64,000 bases of DNA from Aplectana chamaeleonis. Lineage: Eukaryota > Nematoda > Chromadorea > Rhabditida > Cosmocercidae. How positions within the stretch are numbered: the first letter of the stretch is position 1; every line of letters begins with the position of its first letter. The stretch is from NCBI GenBank assembly GCA_029168955.1, contig JAPDOI010001709.1, positions 62,001 through 126,000 of the forward strand, written 5' to 3'. Under the pieces are notes generated by a model. It saw only the letters and a program-made list of their open reading frames with translations. It was not told where the DNA came from and ran no database searches. Made by a program: the position numbers and the translations under genes. Shown here one piece after another: positions 33,819 through 45,781 of this stretch.

Positions 33819-35393
33819 CACTGCGTATCATAAAGATAGGACACCCCTAAATTTGTCGGTCTCGTGTTCGTTCAGCAAGGTAGATCTTGGTCGTCAATAC
33901 TACTGCGATGAGGATGTAAAATGACCCCCGTATAGCTTTTTTTGGTTAGATCGAATGCTTGTGCACTTTTCTATAATATGTTTATAATTTAAACCGTGTA
34001 TCAAAAAGATAAGACACCCCTGGGTTGAGTCGGTATTCTCGTTCGATCACATTGTGTGATCCCAAATCTAATGATCGATTGGCCCTCCTAGCACCTTTAC
34101 TGCAACAAATACTCGATTTGGTATAATTTCGACCCTTTGCAAGTCGATCTTGCTCCACTTTTCGGTTATGGCTTGTTGGAGCGCAGATATCGAGAGATAT
34201 CGCCGACTATTGGCTCAGACCTGACGAACTAAAATATCCCAGGGATTCTTCATTTTTCTGAGTACAGGACTGCAGGAGAGCCAAGCTGGACAAGGTAGTT
34301 GTTGCCGAGCCAAGAAGCCGATCTCAGATCCGCTTTGATGAACTTTCTGGTTGTCCTGCTAGAAACTGCAACTTTTTCGCCCAAAAACATTGGGAAATGA
34401 AAGTAATTGTTACTCTGATATCCTCTGGTACTCACTGGAGATCATCCGACTGAAGGCGAACGAAAGCTGTAGGCGTCTTTGGCGACCTAATGCTCTGACA
34501 GAATTCGGAAGATCGGCGACCTTAGTTCCGACGGCTAAAGTGGACAGCTACTTCGAATATTTGTATATAGACGATGGTTTCTGACGGAAAGGAATTTTTT
34601 CCTTGATAGGTCTGATGATCGGAAGTGTTGCTAAAGAAGTTCGAGGATAGGTGCTGACCACTCTAGCCGTCAGAACTATAGTAGCAGATCTCCCATAATC
34701 TGTCAGAGCATTTGCTAGTCAAGGACGCCTACAGCTTGCGTTCGCCTGCAGTCGGATGACCTCCAGTGAGTTCCAGAGAATATTAGAGTGACAGCTTCTT
34801 TCATTTCTCCATTTTATCGGGCGAAAAAGTCGCAGTTTCTAGCAGGATAATCAGAAATTTCAGATTAACAGGTCTAATGTTGGCTTTTTTGCTCGGCAAT
34901 AGCTACCTTGTCCAGCGTGGCTACCCTACAGTCCTGTAATCAACAAATGAAGAATCTCTGGGAATTTTTAGTTCGTCGGATCTGAGCCAATAGTCGGCGA
35001 TATCTCTCGATTTCTGCGCTCCAACAGGCCATAACCAAAAAGTGGAGCAAGATCGACTTGCAAAGGCAGATCGGCTTGGTCGAAAATATACCTAATCAAT
35101 TATTTGTTGCAGTAAATGTGCGAGAAGGCCCATTTGGCCATTAGATTTGGGATCACACATTTTTATCGAGCGAGAAATCCGATTTAACCCACGTGTGTCC
35201 TATCTTTTTGATACGTGATTTAAAACATAAATTTATTCTAGAAAAGTGCACAAACTTTCGATCTAACCCACAAGAGGTATACGCAGGTAATTTTATATCC
35301 TGGTTACAGTAGTAGTGACGAATAAGATCAATCTTGTTCAACGAACACGAGACCGACAAATTTAGGGGTGTCCTACCTTTATGATACGCAGTG
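33819..35393. mobile_element. 1.6-kb palindrome made of two inverted Tc1 3' halves
   Basis: The whole element mirrors around about 34,606. It starts CACTGCGTATCATAAAGATA after TA and ends with the reverse complement, the right flank being GA instead of TA. Inner direct repeats near 34,000 and 35,200 (TATCAAAAAGATAAGACACC) give Tc1 IR/DR ends. Each arm encodes, reading outwards, a decayed Tc1 transposase C-terminus: the left arm on the minus strand has NPWDILVRQ, RRYLSISALQQAITEKWSKI and PNRVFV. No catalytic core remains. It could be mobilised in trans only. Confidence 0.8.
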
Positions 35394-35395
35394 GA

Positions 35396-38060
35396 GGAGC
35401 GACACGTTTTCAGCAATCTGCCAGGCCAGTGGAGAATCGCTATGAACCGAAATACCACTGGAATGTTCTACGCTCGAGACTCTAGGCATGAATACAACGA
35501 CCCAAGGGTGGTAGTGAATGGGTAAGAAAACGCGACTAAGCTCGCGATAAGCTCGCTGTGAACTGCAGCTTGGCACAAAATTTTTATCTGAAGATTTTTA
35601 AGAAAGAAGCTAGTCATCGCTAAAATTGCGCACTCACGTGCCAAGGTGTGAGCCACTAAATACGCGTCATTTGAAAAAGGTCCCAAAAAAGGTTTATCCT
35701 GTCTTTTTTCAGGGAAAAATGGTGAACTTGAAAATTTTTCTGAAAGATTTTCGCGTTGTTTTCAGGGGCGGTAGTAATTTGTCTTAATATGCAACTTAGA
35801 TCTTCAATTTGAGTTTCATCTTATCTTTAATTTTACACAAACTCAAACATGCTGGCTGTGACCTGGGAACGCCCTCATAGAAGCGCCAACTCTTAATGAT
35901 CTGTTCCAAATCAGCGACACTTCATCATCAAATTTATGGATGACACTGATTGGAAACATCAGCGACAGGTGGCTGTCGCTGATTGCACGGTGGCCAGAGC
36001 ACAAGAAATAGTGCGGCGGCGGGCGAGACACGTAGATTTCAATTGGACCTGAGCAAAATGTCCTCGAAGTACATTTAAAACTCCAGTTCAAATTTTAAGA
36101 CGGAGGTAAACCAAGACAGTTAGAGGTGAAATAAGACCATTTCATTTTGAGTTAAGCCTAGTTAATCAGTTTTCGATTACAGTACCGGAGCTATATTTTG
36201 TTAAAACGAAGGAAATTGAATGAATTGGTGAAAAGGGTTCGATTTCTCGAAAAAGGGAATCTTGTCGCCTATTCAGTTTTCTCTTCAATTTTTTAAAACC
36301 TAGGCGTATTCAAGATTCAAATTGCCATTTATGGATATGGCTTGCGACCACTTTTTCCCCGGAATCGCTTTGCTTTTGAGGTGAACTCCGTTTGCAATCA
36401 ATTCACTGAAACGTCGCGCGCGCCGGACCTGCGGCAAGAATCATCGCGCGCGCCATACCTGCGATGCAGTGTTTCGTATCAATTGCACAAGTAATCGAGA
36501 AGCATTTTCTATACTTTTTTCCCTGAACTGAATGGCTACGGGGCGAAATTCAGCAGACGAGAATTTCTGGACTTTTTCTAAATCTTTCAGCTAATGTGCT
36601 AGGAAACCATAGTGAAAAGAAGACATTTCTAGTACCAATAGGTATCTTCAGATCGCCCTATATGTACTTAATTTATCGAAGGAGCATACGTATCGATTCC
36701 GTAATGCATTAACATTTAAAACTCAAAGTTTGGAATCGTTGGGCCGCCGTCCTCGTTTTAGCAGATCTATTGCAGGGAAAGAAATCTGCTGCAATACTAA
36801 AAATTGCTCTAGCAAAGTTGGCCTAAAATTTGCGTAACATATTGTACAATACTGTATAAAAAAACCTGGGAAAAAATTCAAATCAGGAAACTAACGAGAA
36901 TTGGACTGTTGTTTGCCCCAAGTAGGGCTGCCCTTTTTTTTCAAAAGGTGGCTACTGTAATTTAGCTTTCTAAAATTGAACAGGACGCGACATTTCAATG
37001 ATAAGCAAGCAAGAAAAAGTTCCATTGGATCTCTTTATTATTCGAAAACTAATCAAAAATTCGGCTTTAATAATCGAATAAAACTTTCAGCCATTTTGGA
37101 ATTAAACATAAGTCTGATTTTCGAATTTAATCGTCAATTCAAAAAAAATCCAGCGGACTCCTTCGGAGCTGTCATTCACTAAAAATATCCGGAAAGAATA
37201 AATCCGGAAGAGCAGTTTATTCGAAAATTCTTAAAGGTTGTTCAATTCTTTGATTCAAAATCTACGAATGCTCTTTTTAAGTGAGCGATCTCCCATTCCG
37301 CTAATACAGGCAGTGGATCGAATCCCGGCCGTGTAGCTGCCATGAATTGCCTTCATTGGCGAATAGTCTCATCCCCTTTATCACCGAGAGACCTTTGAGC
37401 GCAATGGCGCAGTGCAATGTCGCGCTGCTCTCGTAACATCGAATGGATAGGTGTGGTTCGCAGGCAGTCAACTCTGCTAGTTTTGCCAACAACTTGACAT
37501 GTGCTCATTAACATTGCGATGGCTCTTCATTTGGACAGTCATTACCTCCACATTAATGGAATATGCTCATCACTCTTAATTCTGACTCAAGGCCAAATTA
37601 CTACCGCCCCAGATCAAGATCGCGCATAAACAGCAAGTCAAAGACAAAAAACCTCAGTACAAATCTTTAATTTATATCCTAACTTGGAGAGAGAGTTCTG
37701 TGCTGATTACAACTATGTCTTCGGAATCGCTTAGAACGTCCTACAAACAGAATTGTGGCCCTCCAAAGTTTGCGAGATTAAATAGCGAGAATTTCGTGAA
37801 CGAGTGGTCACGGGCTTGTTTTCTCTCGTCGTTCGCAGCTATCGTTTCATAGTAAACCCCAGCACAAAGCTAGAGCGATAACAAATAAAAGACCATCGTT
37901 TTTGAGTCACTTCCATAACGCGTCTTGTCCCAATCAAGATATTTTTCTCTTGAGAGGGCGGGTCGATTAATTACGCGCTTTTCCTCGCTTATTTGCGCGA
38001 ATTGACTTTTCGCGCTTGGCAGGATTGATATACGCGGACTGTAATATCAAAAATTACTCT
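35396..38060. other. No gene seen in 2.7 kb
   Basis: AT-rich sequence with no recognised homology and no satisfactory exon series. 36,415-36,465 has two GCGCGCGCC boxes. A GGGATTCGATCC word at about 37,317-37,328 (minus) resembles a tRNA box B, but no cloverleaf was found. Confidence 0.35.
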
Positions 38061-38352
38061 TGAGGCTGGACTGTGTCTCTGAAGGCAGCATACACGCTGG
38101 AAAAAGTTGTTGCGATAGCGACGTTAAAGACACGGAGCACCTACTCAGCAGAAAATTTTCTGGCGGTTTACAGCTGATTTACGGGAGAACTACCGCTACC
38201 TAGTGGTAAATGCTGCTTTTTACCACAGAATTACGTCTAGATAGCGATCTGACAGAAATTCTGCCAGAATTCCAATAAATTACCAGAAATTGTACCAAAA
38301 TTTTCTCGAATTTCAACGTAATCCGCCCGAAAAAATGCGATTTCTGGTAGAG
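38061..38352. mobile_element. Decayed MITE ends and a CAGAAATT-rich repeat
   Basis: GGCTGGACTGTGTCTCTGAA, then GGCAGCATACACGCTGG, read as a family B right end abutting a family C left end, with the shared TTAA mutated. From 38,139, CTCAGCAGAAAATTTTCTGG resembles the reverse complement of 47,160-47,320. Boundaries are unclear. Confidence 0.35.
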
Positions 38353-39012
38353 GGATTTTTACAAGCGACTAGTGTTAAACTTCCTGTAAATTTGAAGTTC
38401 GTCTAGAAGGAGCTGCATAAAACTCACATGAAGTGTGTATTGGCTCACAGAAAGTGTGCAGGACCTCACATGAAATGAGGAGGATCTCTCGAAAAGTGTG
38501 CAGAATATCAGAACAGGCGTCCAGGACTTCATGGTTAGTATTTTAAATCATAACTTTATCTATTAAACTTTATGAAGTTACACACGGATTAAATTCTGGA
38601 ATTTTTATGGCAACTTTTACTTGTTTTTTTTTATATTTCCGTTTTTATACATTCGAATTCATTTTTTGAATTCGTAATCGGAAGCTTGTTTTCATCTCCC
38701 TCGGAACACAGCTCAGTTAGAAATGAACAAATGCAAGCCAGTGACATATAGTCTTTCCCCGGCATGGAGGATGACCAGAGCCTGGTTAAATGACGCGTGC
38801 GGCTGCGCTACACAATTGGAGCAGATGAGAAAGCCACCGAAGAGTCAGTTTTGAAGTGTTTCGCCGTTGACTTTCCGAATACCGTTTTTGAGAAAATTTT
38901 AATCTAGCAGACTTGATCATATGAGAATAATTTCAAATAATAGGGAATTGTTTGGTGTCACTTAGAAAACCGATTTCCAGTTACCTTCGATCTGCTCTAA
39001 ACGCGCAACACG
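38353..39012. other. No gene seen
   Basis: No supported coding frame or repeat. Confidence 0.35.
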
Positions 39013-39302
39013 GCCGCCTATGTCTATAGTCGCTCTCTAGACGGCGGGTCGAATCCGGTGTTGCGCGTGTCGAGCGTGTGGGGTGGAGCCGTCAAAGAGA
39101 AAAACTGTCGATATGGCGCAGCGGTATTTTCAACATGGAAAAGAGATTCAATTCGCACAGGAGACATGCATTAGAACACAAATAATACATAACAATTTTG
39201 AATAGGTAAGTGCTAACTCAGTACATGAGAAAACAATGAGAGGATACTTGTGGTATTCGGTGGTTGAAGCGAGACCAAGATTGTTAAAAACCTCTTTATT
39301 TG

Positions 39303-39336
39303 GCTGACGTTTCGGCGATTTTCGCCTTCTTCGGAG
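39303..39336 (-). ncRNA. Hammerhead-ribozyme-like motif in the Penelope-like element
   Basis: Read on the minus strand: CCGAAGA, then A, then stem GGCG-AAAAT-CGCC, then GAAAC and GTC. Compared with the hammerhead core CUGANGA...GAAA...GUC it has one substitution (U4 to C) and one extra A before stem II. Hammerhead motifs are documented in Penelope-like elements, and this one lies in the same sense between the RT gene and the 3' flanking repeat. It is probably a degenerate relic; activity is doubtful. Confidence 0.45.
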
Positions 39337-39588
39337 CCTGGAGAAACCGAATTAAGATCCAAGAATCTACCCTCCCAAACCCCATTTCATTCTACAGAGA
39401 AGGATTCACACGGAAGTGAACCAAAAGAACATAAGTCACAGATTATACCAACCTTTGAAGGGGACCAAGAGGTCCGGCAGGCTTGGGTGGAAGTTGTTAG
39501 GCGACTGACTAGTCAGAACCCTCAGAATCACCCTCGAAGACCTGGGACCGCCCACGCTCAGACCCGCCCTCAGATTATGACCGGCTGG

Positions 39589-40971
39589 TCAGAATCCGCA
39601 GAGGTCAACGTACGGCGCCAACTCCTGGGTCACCGCAACACATTCGTCCTTTCGGTTTATTTTGGGTGTTTTTGCGGCAATCCAAAAGGCTTCAAGAGTT
39701 CTGCGCGCTGAGATTTCGCTTTCACGTGCCAAGATCGTAACAGCAACTGAAATGCATTTAATATCGTGACTGCGCACCCTGTGTTCCCCAAGCGGAGTAG
39801 ACAATTTAGACTTGTTCAGTCCGTCCATGTGCTCCTTAATCCTGACACATAGCGGTCTCCCAGTCTCCCTTATATAATCCTCCCCACACAGACGACAATT
39901 TATGCGATATACCACTCCAGAGGCCATGCAGTCACCCTCCTTACCAAATGGGCAAATTACACAGGAGGGAGTAAGGCAGACCCAGTCATACAAGCGATTG
40001 CGAACTAATCGTCCCCTAAGGTTGACAGGAGGGATTTCGACAACGGAGACCATTTCTTGAAGATCAGCCCTACGGATACAGGCCCTGATCGCTGAACTGA
40101 GGTGGTCCGAGACGAAAGGAACGAGGAACACTACTTTCGTCCTTTCCTCCTCGAGAACAGCTGAGAGGGCGGTCCGCCGTGGACGTCCCGTATGGCGGCC
40201 ATCTATCGATGGATAACCGTTCTCGAATGCTATGCGGCGGGCTAGATTTGCAGAAACACTCTTCTGCTCGCTATCCGAAGAGACTGCAAGGGCAGTACGA
40301 AACATATTGCCAACAACTGCATGCTTAGTTTTGGATGGGTGGGCCGAGGTAAAATGAATTAGGATTTTTTTATTTGTTGGTTTTCTGTACCACCTAGTTT
40401 TTACTAACCCATGGGAAAGTTGAACCTGAACGTTCAGGAAAGAGAGCCAACTATCTGTAGGTACTTCACGAGTTAACTTTATGTTTTCGGATTGCTGATT
40501 GAGCAATTCGAAACAAGTGTCCATCTCTAATTGAGTAGAACACACAACAAAGCAGTCGTCAATGTACCTGCAGTAGATAAACGGCCTGCGACCCAGTACG
40601 GGCTCCTCAATCTTTGACATAAATGCCACAGCGAGTACTGGGGCAAGACGCTGACCCATCGCCAGCCCTTTGACCTGTTTGTAGTAGTTCCCAGACCATC
40701 TGAAAATGTTACATTTTAGACAGCTATCCAGTAGATACATGATTTGTGAAATGGTGAGCCCAAACAAGTTTATGTTAGCCTGATGCTGGGCAAGGATTTC
40801 AAAAACAGCTTGCAGAGCACCTTCGTTAGAGACGTTGGTGTACAGGGATGTTACATCAAAGGACTCCATAACGTACTCTTCTTCCAGTGTTGCGTCCCGC
40901 AATTTTTGTAGGAATGAATTAGTATTAGGAAGGTGAGCAGGAAAGAATTTGAATAATTGGACGAGAACCAA
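39589..40971 (-). pseudogene. Penelope-like reverse transcriptase with GIY-YIG endonuclease, 5'-truncated
   Basis: The 460-codon frame lacks an ATG at its apparent start (TTG) and continues open upstream to a stop near 41,015. It holds RT motif A (SFDVTSLYTNV), motif B (GLAMGQRLAPVLAVAF) and motif C (YRYIDDCF) with the catalytic YIDD, then a thumb, then a GIY-YIG domain (VVYRINCRLCGEDYIRETGR followed by RIKEH). The finger motifs before motif A and any N-terminal domain are missing. In the endonuclease the usual YIGETGR reads YIRETGR, replacing a conserved Gly. The rest is open to the end, so decay is recent. In the intact family this protein copies RNA at a cut target. Here it should be inactive. 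Confidence 0.85.
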
Positions 40972-41340
40972 GTTTAGAAACCAAGAATGAGAGGATAGAA
41001 CATGATTGACAAGGGTTTAAAAATCATAGGTAATAAAGGAATTCCACAAATCACTGGCATTTTTCTGAAACGAAAATCGTCCGAAAAGTGGGAGATAAAC
41101 GAAAGTATTTCCGATTTCCGAAATTACCTCCGACATACGAAAATAGGAGGAAAGATGATGGAAAGGCAAGAACGGGAAAAGAGAGATGAGGAAGGAGTGC
41201 TGGCCGAGGGAAAATAAAACACTGCTCCATATCGATGATTTTTTTCATGGTGGGGGGTACCCCACACGCTCGACACGCGCAACCACGGACTCTTAGCGGC
41301 TGCCCGCCGTCTAGAGAACGACTATACCTACACCTACCGC

Positions 41341-41824
41341 CAAGCTTACTATCTGTGACGCCTTTACAAAATTGAAAGCATCTCGCCTCTAGGAAACATT
41401 AATGAAAGCGTTTAATAAAATGTCGCGAAGTCCACAACTAGCTTTTTTAGAAAAGAAAAGTTTCTGTTCATTTCACAAGTTTTCAATGATTTCAACCCAA
41501 GATTGGATCCGTGATTTTGTTGATTCAGACTTAGGTTTTATGAGCAGATTGCGTTTGTACTACGTTTTTTTTATTTTTCGAAGTTTTTAGAGGCGGAAAG
41601 CGATTTCTGGAAAGACGCTTGATAAATGACTCAAAGGCAGGGTTTGCAATGAAAATGGCTTTTTTGCTGTCCTCGTGTAAATTTAGATCCAGCCATCACA
41701 AAAGTAAAAAAAAGGAAAAATTGGAGAAAAAACGATCAGGAACAAATTTTTGCTTGGTATCCGCCCGCCCCCAATTATCACTATTTCTATAAATGCCTGT
41801 TTTTTCCGTCTTCCATTTCGCTCC
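41341..41824. other. No gene seen
   Basis: AT-rich with short frames only. Confidence 0.35.
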
Positions 41825-41828
41825 TTAA

Positions 41829-42321
41829 AGGCAGTGTTCACGATGATTTTCGTTCCCGAGTTTTTCACATAAAACAATGCATTGGCCTCCAAGCGTTACC
41901 AAAATTACGAAGAAACAATGAAAGATGTGATGAAAGCACCAAAACGTCTTATTTCAGTGACATTATTCTCTGGCCTGGACTAGTTGTCCGACTGGATGAA
42001 CATGTTCACGGTGATTGTCACCGGTAAAAAATGAGACTATTCGTAACTGGAAGAATATTTTAGGTAAAACAGTATTAGTTAGGGTCAAAAGGAAAGGACG
42101 GGGCAGTAGAGAGTAGAGAATCGCAAGGGTTGGGTCCACAAAAGATTTCATTGTCACAACGAGCAGTTCCAGTGAGAGTGAAAAGGTGGGGTGAGAGTAA
42201 AGGATTTGGTGCCTTACTAGGGCGTTTTTCTCGATTTCTTCGTCATTCCAGTTCTACCCGGAGGCCAAAAATTCGATTTACCGAATAATCTTAAAATCGA
42301 TTATTATCGTGAACAATGTCT
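41829..42321 (-). mobile_element. TA/TTAA MITE, family D copy 2
   Basis: It begins AGGCAGTGTTCACGAT after TTAA (41,825-41,828). The right end TATCGTGAACAATGTCT has decayed and its TTAA reads TGAA. The interior is the inverse of 26,185-26,667. Confidence 0.7.
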
Positions 42322-43237
42322 TGAAGTAAATGCTGGGCACTTTAAGAGACTACTGACTACTTTAAGAGCAAAATAAATCACGGATAAACAAACATTCATG
42401 AAAATCACGGATAAACAAACAAACGTTAATTAAAGGGGCGTGCGGACACCTGTAACTAACAGTCTCAACTAGTTTTTGTGCGTTTTTTCTGAACATTTTC
42501 ACTTATTCTCACTTAATTTTACTTTTGTAATTACCATCCACCATTTTTATGGAGAGAGCTCAAAAATCGTTTTTCTCACCAACTCAGAGTATAATAAAAA
42601 GAGAATATATCATGATGTCTCACATCGAATTTTTATAGCTAGATGCTGTCCATAATGCAAAAACTGCGGTAGTAATCAATTTGCAAAAATCGTTCACAAA
42701 TTCTGAAAAACAAACTCAATATCATGAAAATATTTCTGGGAAAACACTAGCTTCAGTGAAAATTTTTGGGTAACCAAATGACTTGCTTTTGTTTTTGCAA
42801 ATACCCTCCTCGGTTTTGTTCAAAATAAAAATTTCCTAAAGATTATTGCTCTTCTAGAATTGGGAATCCCAGTGTTCTTCACCCCATGTTATACATTTTT
42901 GAAAAGCTTTATCAGGGCGCTGCTGTTGAAGTTGAGGTAAGACTGAGTTTGTAATGCAGACACTTTCGAGATCTCTGTTTGAGAGTGTACGACTGCCGTT
43001 GCCACATCAAAAAAAAATCGTGTCGAAGCTTAAAGAAAAAAAACGAAATCTGACCGAAGGTTGAAGTACAATGACTTTATACCACTAATCAGTAAGTAAT
43101 TATAAATTAGGGTGAGATATAACACAATAATGAATCTTCCGGACTCATTATTGTAAGGTGTGCTCTGGCTCTTTAGTTTGTGAAACGGCCCCATTGATAG
43201 CGCACTGCTGCTGGACAAGCCCTCTGATCTCCCATCA
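42322..43237. other. No gene seen
   Basis: Strongly AT-rich, no coding pattern. Confidence 0.35.
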
Positions 43238-43350
43238 GGGGTGTGGGTAAACGAAATTTAAAATTTCGCAAATCGTAAAACGTAACTACGACAAAACCAC
43301 CGTAAATCGTAAACCGTAAATCGTAAATCGTAAATCGTAAACAGTAAACA
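43238..43350 (+). repeat. CGTAAAT heptamer-like repeats
   Basis: Repeated CGTAAATCGTAAA words with variants. A similar, mirrored block lies at 46,790-46,893. Confidence 0.7.
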
Positions 43351-43482
43351 ATAGCAATAACCACAGAAAATATTATTACCATGGTGAAACACGAGAAACT
43401 ACCTACTGTCCTACTGTCCACCGTTTCACATGCTAAATACATATTAGGTTGCGTTCAGTATTTGCCAGCTAACCACGTTTAA

Positions 43483-43958
43483 AGGCAGTGTTCACGATAA
43501 AAAATGTGTTTCAGTTTCCACTAGCAATGGATAGTGGAGGGGCAGACTGTAACGTTGACGTCGAAAGAACGCATGAAACCGAGCCAGGAAAAGCTTCAAA
43601 AGAGCCCGAATTTGTCACTTTGAGCGCAAGGCAAACCCCGAAAGCGCAACACGCGCCCACCGATGTGAACAAATGAATGCTCGAGGAACGATGATTCCCA
43701 ATCATTAGCCCCGTTCTTCCCTTCATTCTCAGCTTCTCTCTTTACTCAGGTCAGCTCGCATAGATCGGCTGCAAAAGACGGAAGTTACAAGACTCGGACA
43801 ACTCGTCCGCTATGTTTCCTTAGCTCAATTTTTGAGGGACCATAACTCTGTTCCCAGAGGGTATTGTACGATTTCACAGACATCATTGGAATCAGAGTGG
43901 AACCGTTTTCAAGATAGTCGGGAAAACAGAAAAACGATTTTTATCGTGAACACTGCTT
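43483..43958 (+). mobile_element. TA/TTAA MITE, family A copy 3
   Basis: Flanked by TTAA at 43,479-43,482 and 43,959-43,962. It matches copy 2 nearly throughout (TTTACTCAGGTCAGCTCGCA, AATTTTTGAGGGACCATAAC). The right TTAA is shared with the family B element that follows. Confidence 0.8.
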
Positions 43959-43962
43959 TTAA

Positions 43963-44439
43963 AGGCACAGCCCAACCACAGAATCGCTCTTCTGTTTTTC
44001 TGCTTGTCTTGAAAATGGTCCTACACTGATTCCAATGATGTCTCTGGAATCCTGCAAGACCCCCTAGGAGCGAAGTTATGGCCCCTCAAAAATTTAGCTA
44101 CAAAAGTATGGTGGACGAGTTGTCCGAGGCTTGTAACTTTCTTCATTTGCAGCCGATGTATGCCAGCCGACCTGGGCAAAGAGAGAGGTTGAGAATGAAG
44201 GGAAGAACGGTGGAAGTGATCGAAAACCATCGCTTATCTCGCCACTGTTGAGCTCGAAAGATCGTAAAAGGGGCGTGCCAAAGTGGCTTCCGGGTGTGGG
44301 CGCCCCAGGGTGGCTTCCTCCTATATCTCGCTTATTCGAAGGAATTGAGAGCTCGCACTTGGCACGTGTTATATGGGGTGGCTCTACTTGACAACCATGT
44401 GGGAATCTTAGATTTCAGCCTTCAGCTTGGACTGTGCCT
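43963..44439 (-). mobile_element. TA/TTAA MITE, family B copy 2
   Basis: It begins AGGCACAGCCCAACC and ends TTGGACTGTGCCT. Relative to copy 1 it is inverted. Its right TTAA (44,440-44,443) is also the left flank of the next element. Confidence 0.75.
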
Positions 44440-44443
44440 TTAA

Positions 44444-44732
44444 GGGGTATGGTATACTTTCTCGCTGTCATGAGCGGCACGCATGAAATCTAGCACAAAT
44501 CACTGCGGGACCCGCATCGGAGCAACAGCATCGGTTGCCGTAGGAACAGTTATGGCGCGTGAGCCGCAACGACGTGTCGCGGAAGGCTGACATACTGCAA
44601 ATGTGCCGAAGCCTGTCGCTGTTCACCGCACTGCGAATGCGACAGGTTTAAAGATCGGGAGCTCCGCGACTGGCGGTCGCTGTCGTTGTGCAGAGCGACG
44701 CAACCACGTCTTGTAAAAGTATACCATACCCC
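44444..44732 (+). mobile_element. 289-bp MITE N with GGGGTATGGTATAC ends
   Basis: GGGGTATGGTATACTTT at the left is mirrored by AAAGTATACCATACCCC at the right. TAA stands on both sides, which would suit a 3-bp PIF/Harbinger-like target. The interior is GC-rich and non-coding. Confidence 0.7.
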
Positions 44733-45025
44733 TAATGGCACCGTCTTATCCGTATTTCTCTGCTTTCCCTTATCACTCATTCCACATCTTCTTCCCAGAT
44801 CTTTAGAAGTCCACCAGTCCGATTCAGCTGTCCTCATATCTGCTGAACAACACCTCTCCCAAAACGCTAACTCCGTTGTAAGCGTAAAACAAGCCGAAAA
44901 GACCGCATTTGAGCGATTCTCAACGGCCGAATCGACGAACTCTTCCCATTTGCTAGCGGAACCGCAACACCGATTATACAGGCGGTAAGGATCGCACTGA
45001 TATGTACTTCGAGTTCCCCAATACA

Positions 45026-45084
45026 GGTTGGCTCAAACTCGGTGCACGTACGTTGAAAAATATGGCACCGAGCTTGCGCCAACC
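45026..45084. repeat. Recurrent hairpin GGTTGGCKCAAACTCGGTGC
   Basis: The stem GGTTGGCTCAAACTCGGTGC pairs with GCACCGAGCTTGCGCCAACC across a loop of about 18 bases. A second full copy is at 49,731-49,787 and half copies are near 1,606, 48,199 and 49,137. Confidence 0.65.
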
Positions 45085-45286
45085 TTCAATAGAGATCGCG
45101 AAGTATCAGCCCGATCCGTGGAAACTCTACATTTACTAGAGCTCAGTATCGGTCGCTCAGCGCAACTTATTTTTTCTTATATCCACTAATTTGCGAAATC
45201 AAAGCTTTATGGAGATAATACTGTAGGCAATACTAAGGCAACGTGAACATAGAGAACGCTTTCTAATTTTGCCACTTTGTGTATAC

Positions 45287-45564
45287 TGTGCTTATCTGGG
45301 TCAAATTCCGGTCCGCAATTGCGTCTCGACACGCTTTGCGGCCGCACGCGCTCGAGTCAATCGAGTTTCCCGCTCCAAAGCCGACTCGATATGACTTTTT
45401 TTATACAGCTTTCTTTAATTTCGTTTAGTTTTCAGTTTCTAAAACGCACCTAGAGTCAACAGATCGGCAGCTGCGGCGCTGGAAACTCTTCCGACTCCGA
45501 AGCGCGCGGCCACAAAGCGTGTCGAGACGCAATTACGGATCGGAATTCGACCCAGATAAGCACA
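45287..45564 (+). mobile_element. Inverted-repeat MITE, family P copy 2
   Basis: TGTGCTTATCTGGGTCAAAT at the left is mirrored by TCGACCCAGATAAGCACA at the right. The arms run through the same CCGGTCCGCAATTGCG core as at 30,115. The interior carries GCACCTAGAGTCAAC. Confidence 0.75.
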
Positions 45565-45582
45565 ATAGTTAGGTTCATTGTT

Positions 45583-45746
45583 TTTTTGTTTTCTCGAGAA
45601 AAAACATTCAAATTCAAACCACGGCTGGGGCGGCGGTTTGAATCTCAGCGGCGGCTGGCTGGTTATCATCAGCCAGCCGCTGGTGAGATTCAAACCGCCG
45701 CGCCAGAAGCGGTTTGATTTTAAATGTTTTTTCTTGAGAGAACAGG
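45583..45746. repeat. Long hairpin, arms about 70 bp
   Basis: TTCTCGAGAAAAAACATT and GCGGCGGTTTGAATCTCA at the left pair with TGAGATTCAAACCGCCGC and AATGTTTTTTCTTGAGA at the right. The tip holds GGCTGGCTG and CAGCCAGCC. Confidence 0.7.
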
Positions 45747-45781
45747 AACGGACCTAACCATAGTTTAGTCTCCATAGTTAA

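Larger units (their letters stand above)
39013..41340 (-). mobile_element. Penelope-like retroelement, 5'-truncated, with inverted flanking repeats
   Basis: The reverse transcriptase runs on the minus strand. The outer segments 39,013-39,132 and 41,214-41,340 are inverted copies sharing TCTCTAGACGGCGGG, GTTGCGCGTGTCGAGCGTGT and CGATATGG. Penelope-like elements are known for such pLTR-like repeats in direct or inverted arrangement. The 5' part of the coding region is missing. Confidence 0.65.

Noticed and set aside
37261..37400. Possible tRNA gene on the minus strand
   Set aside because: Only a box-B-like GGGATTCGATCC is present; no acceptor stem or anticodon arm could be folded.
41825..42325. 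piggyBac origin of the TTAA-flanked MITEs
   Set aside because: Termini begin AGGCA rather than the CCY usual for piggyBac, and three copies keep TA but not TTAA; a Tc1/mariner-type source fits better.
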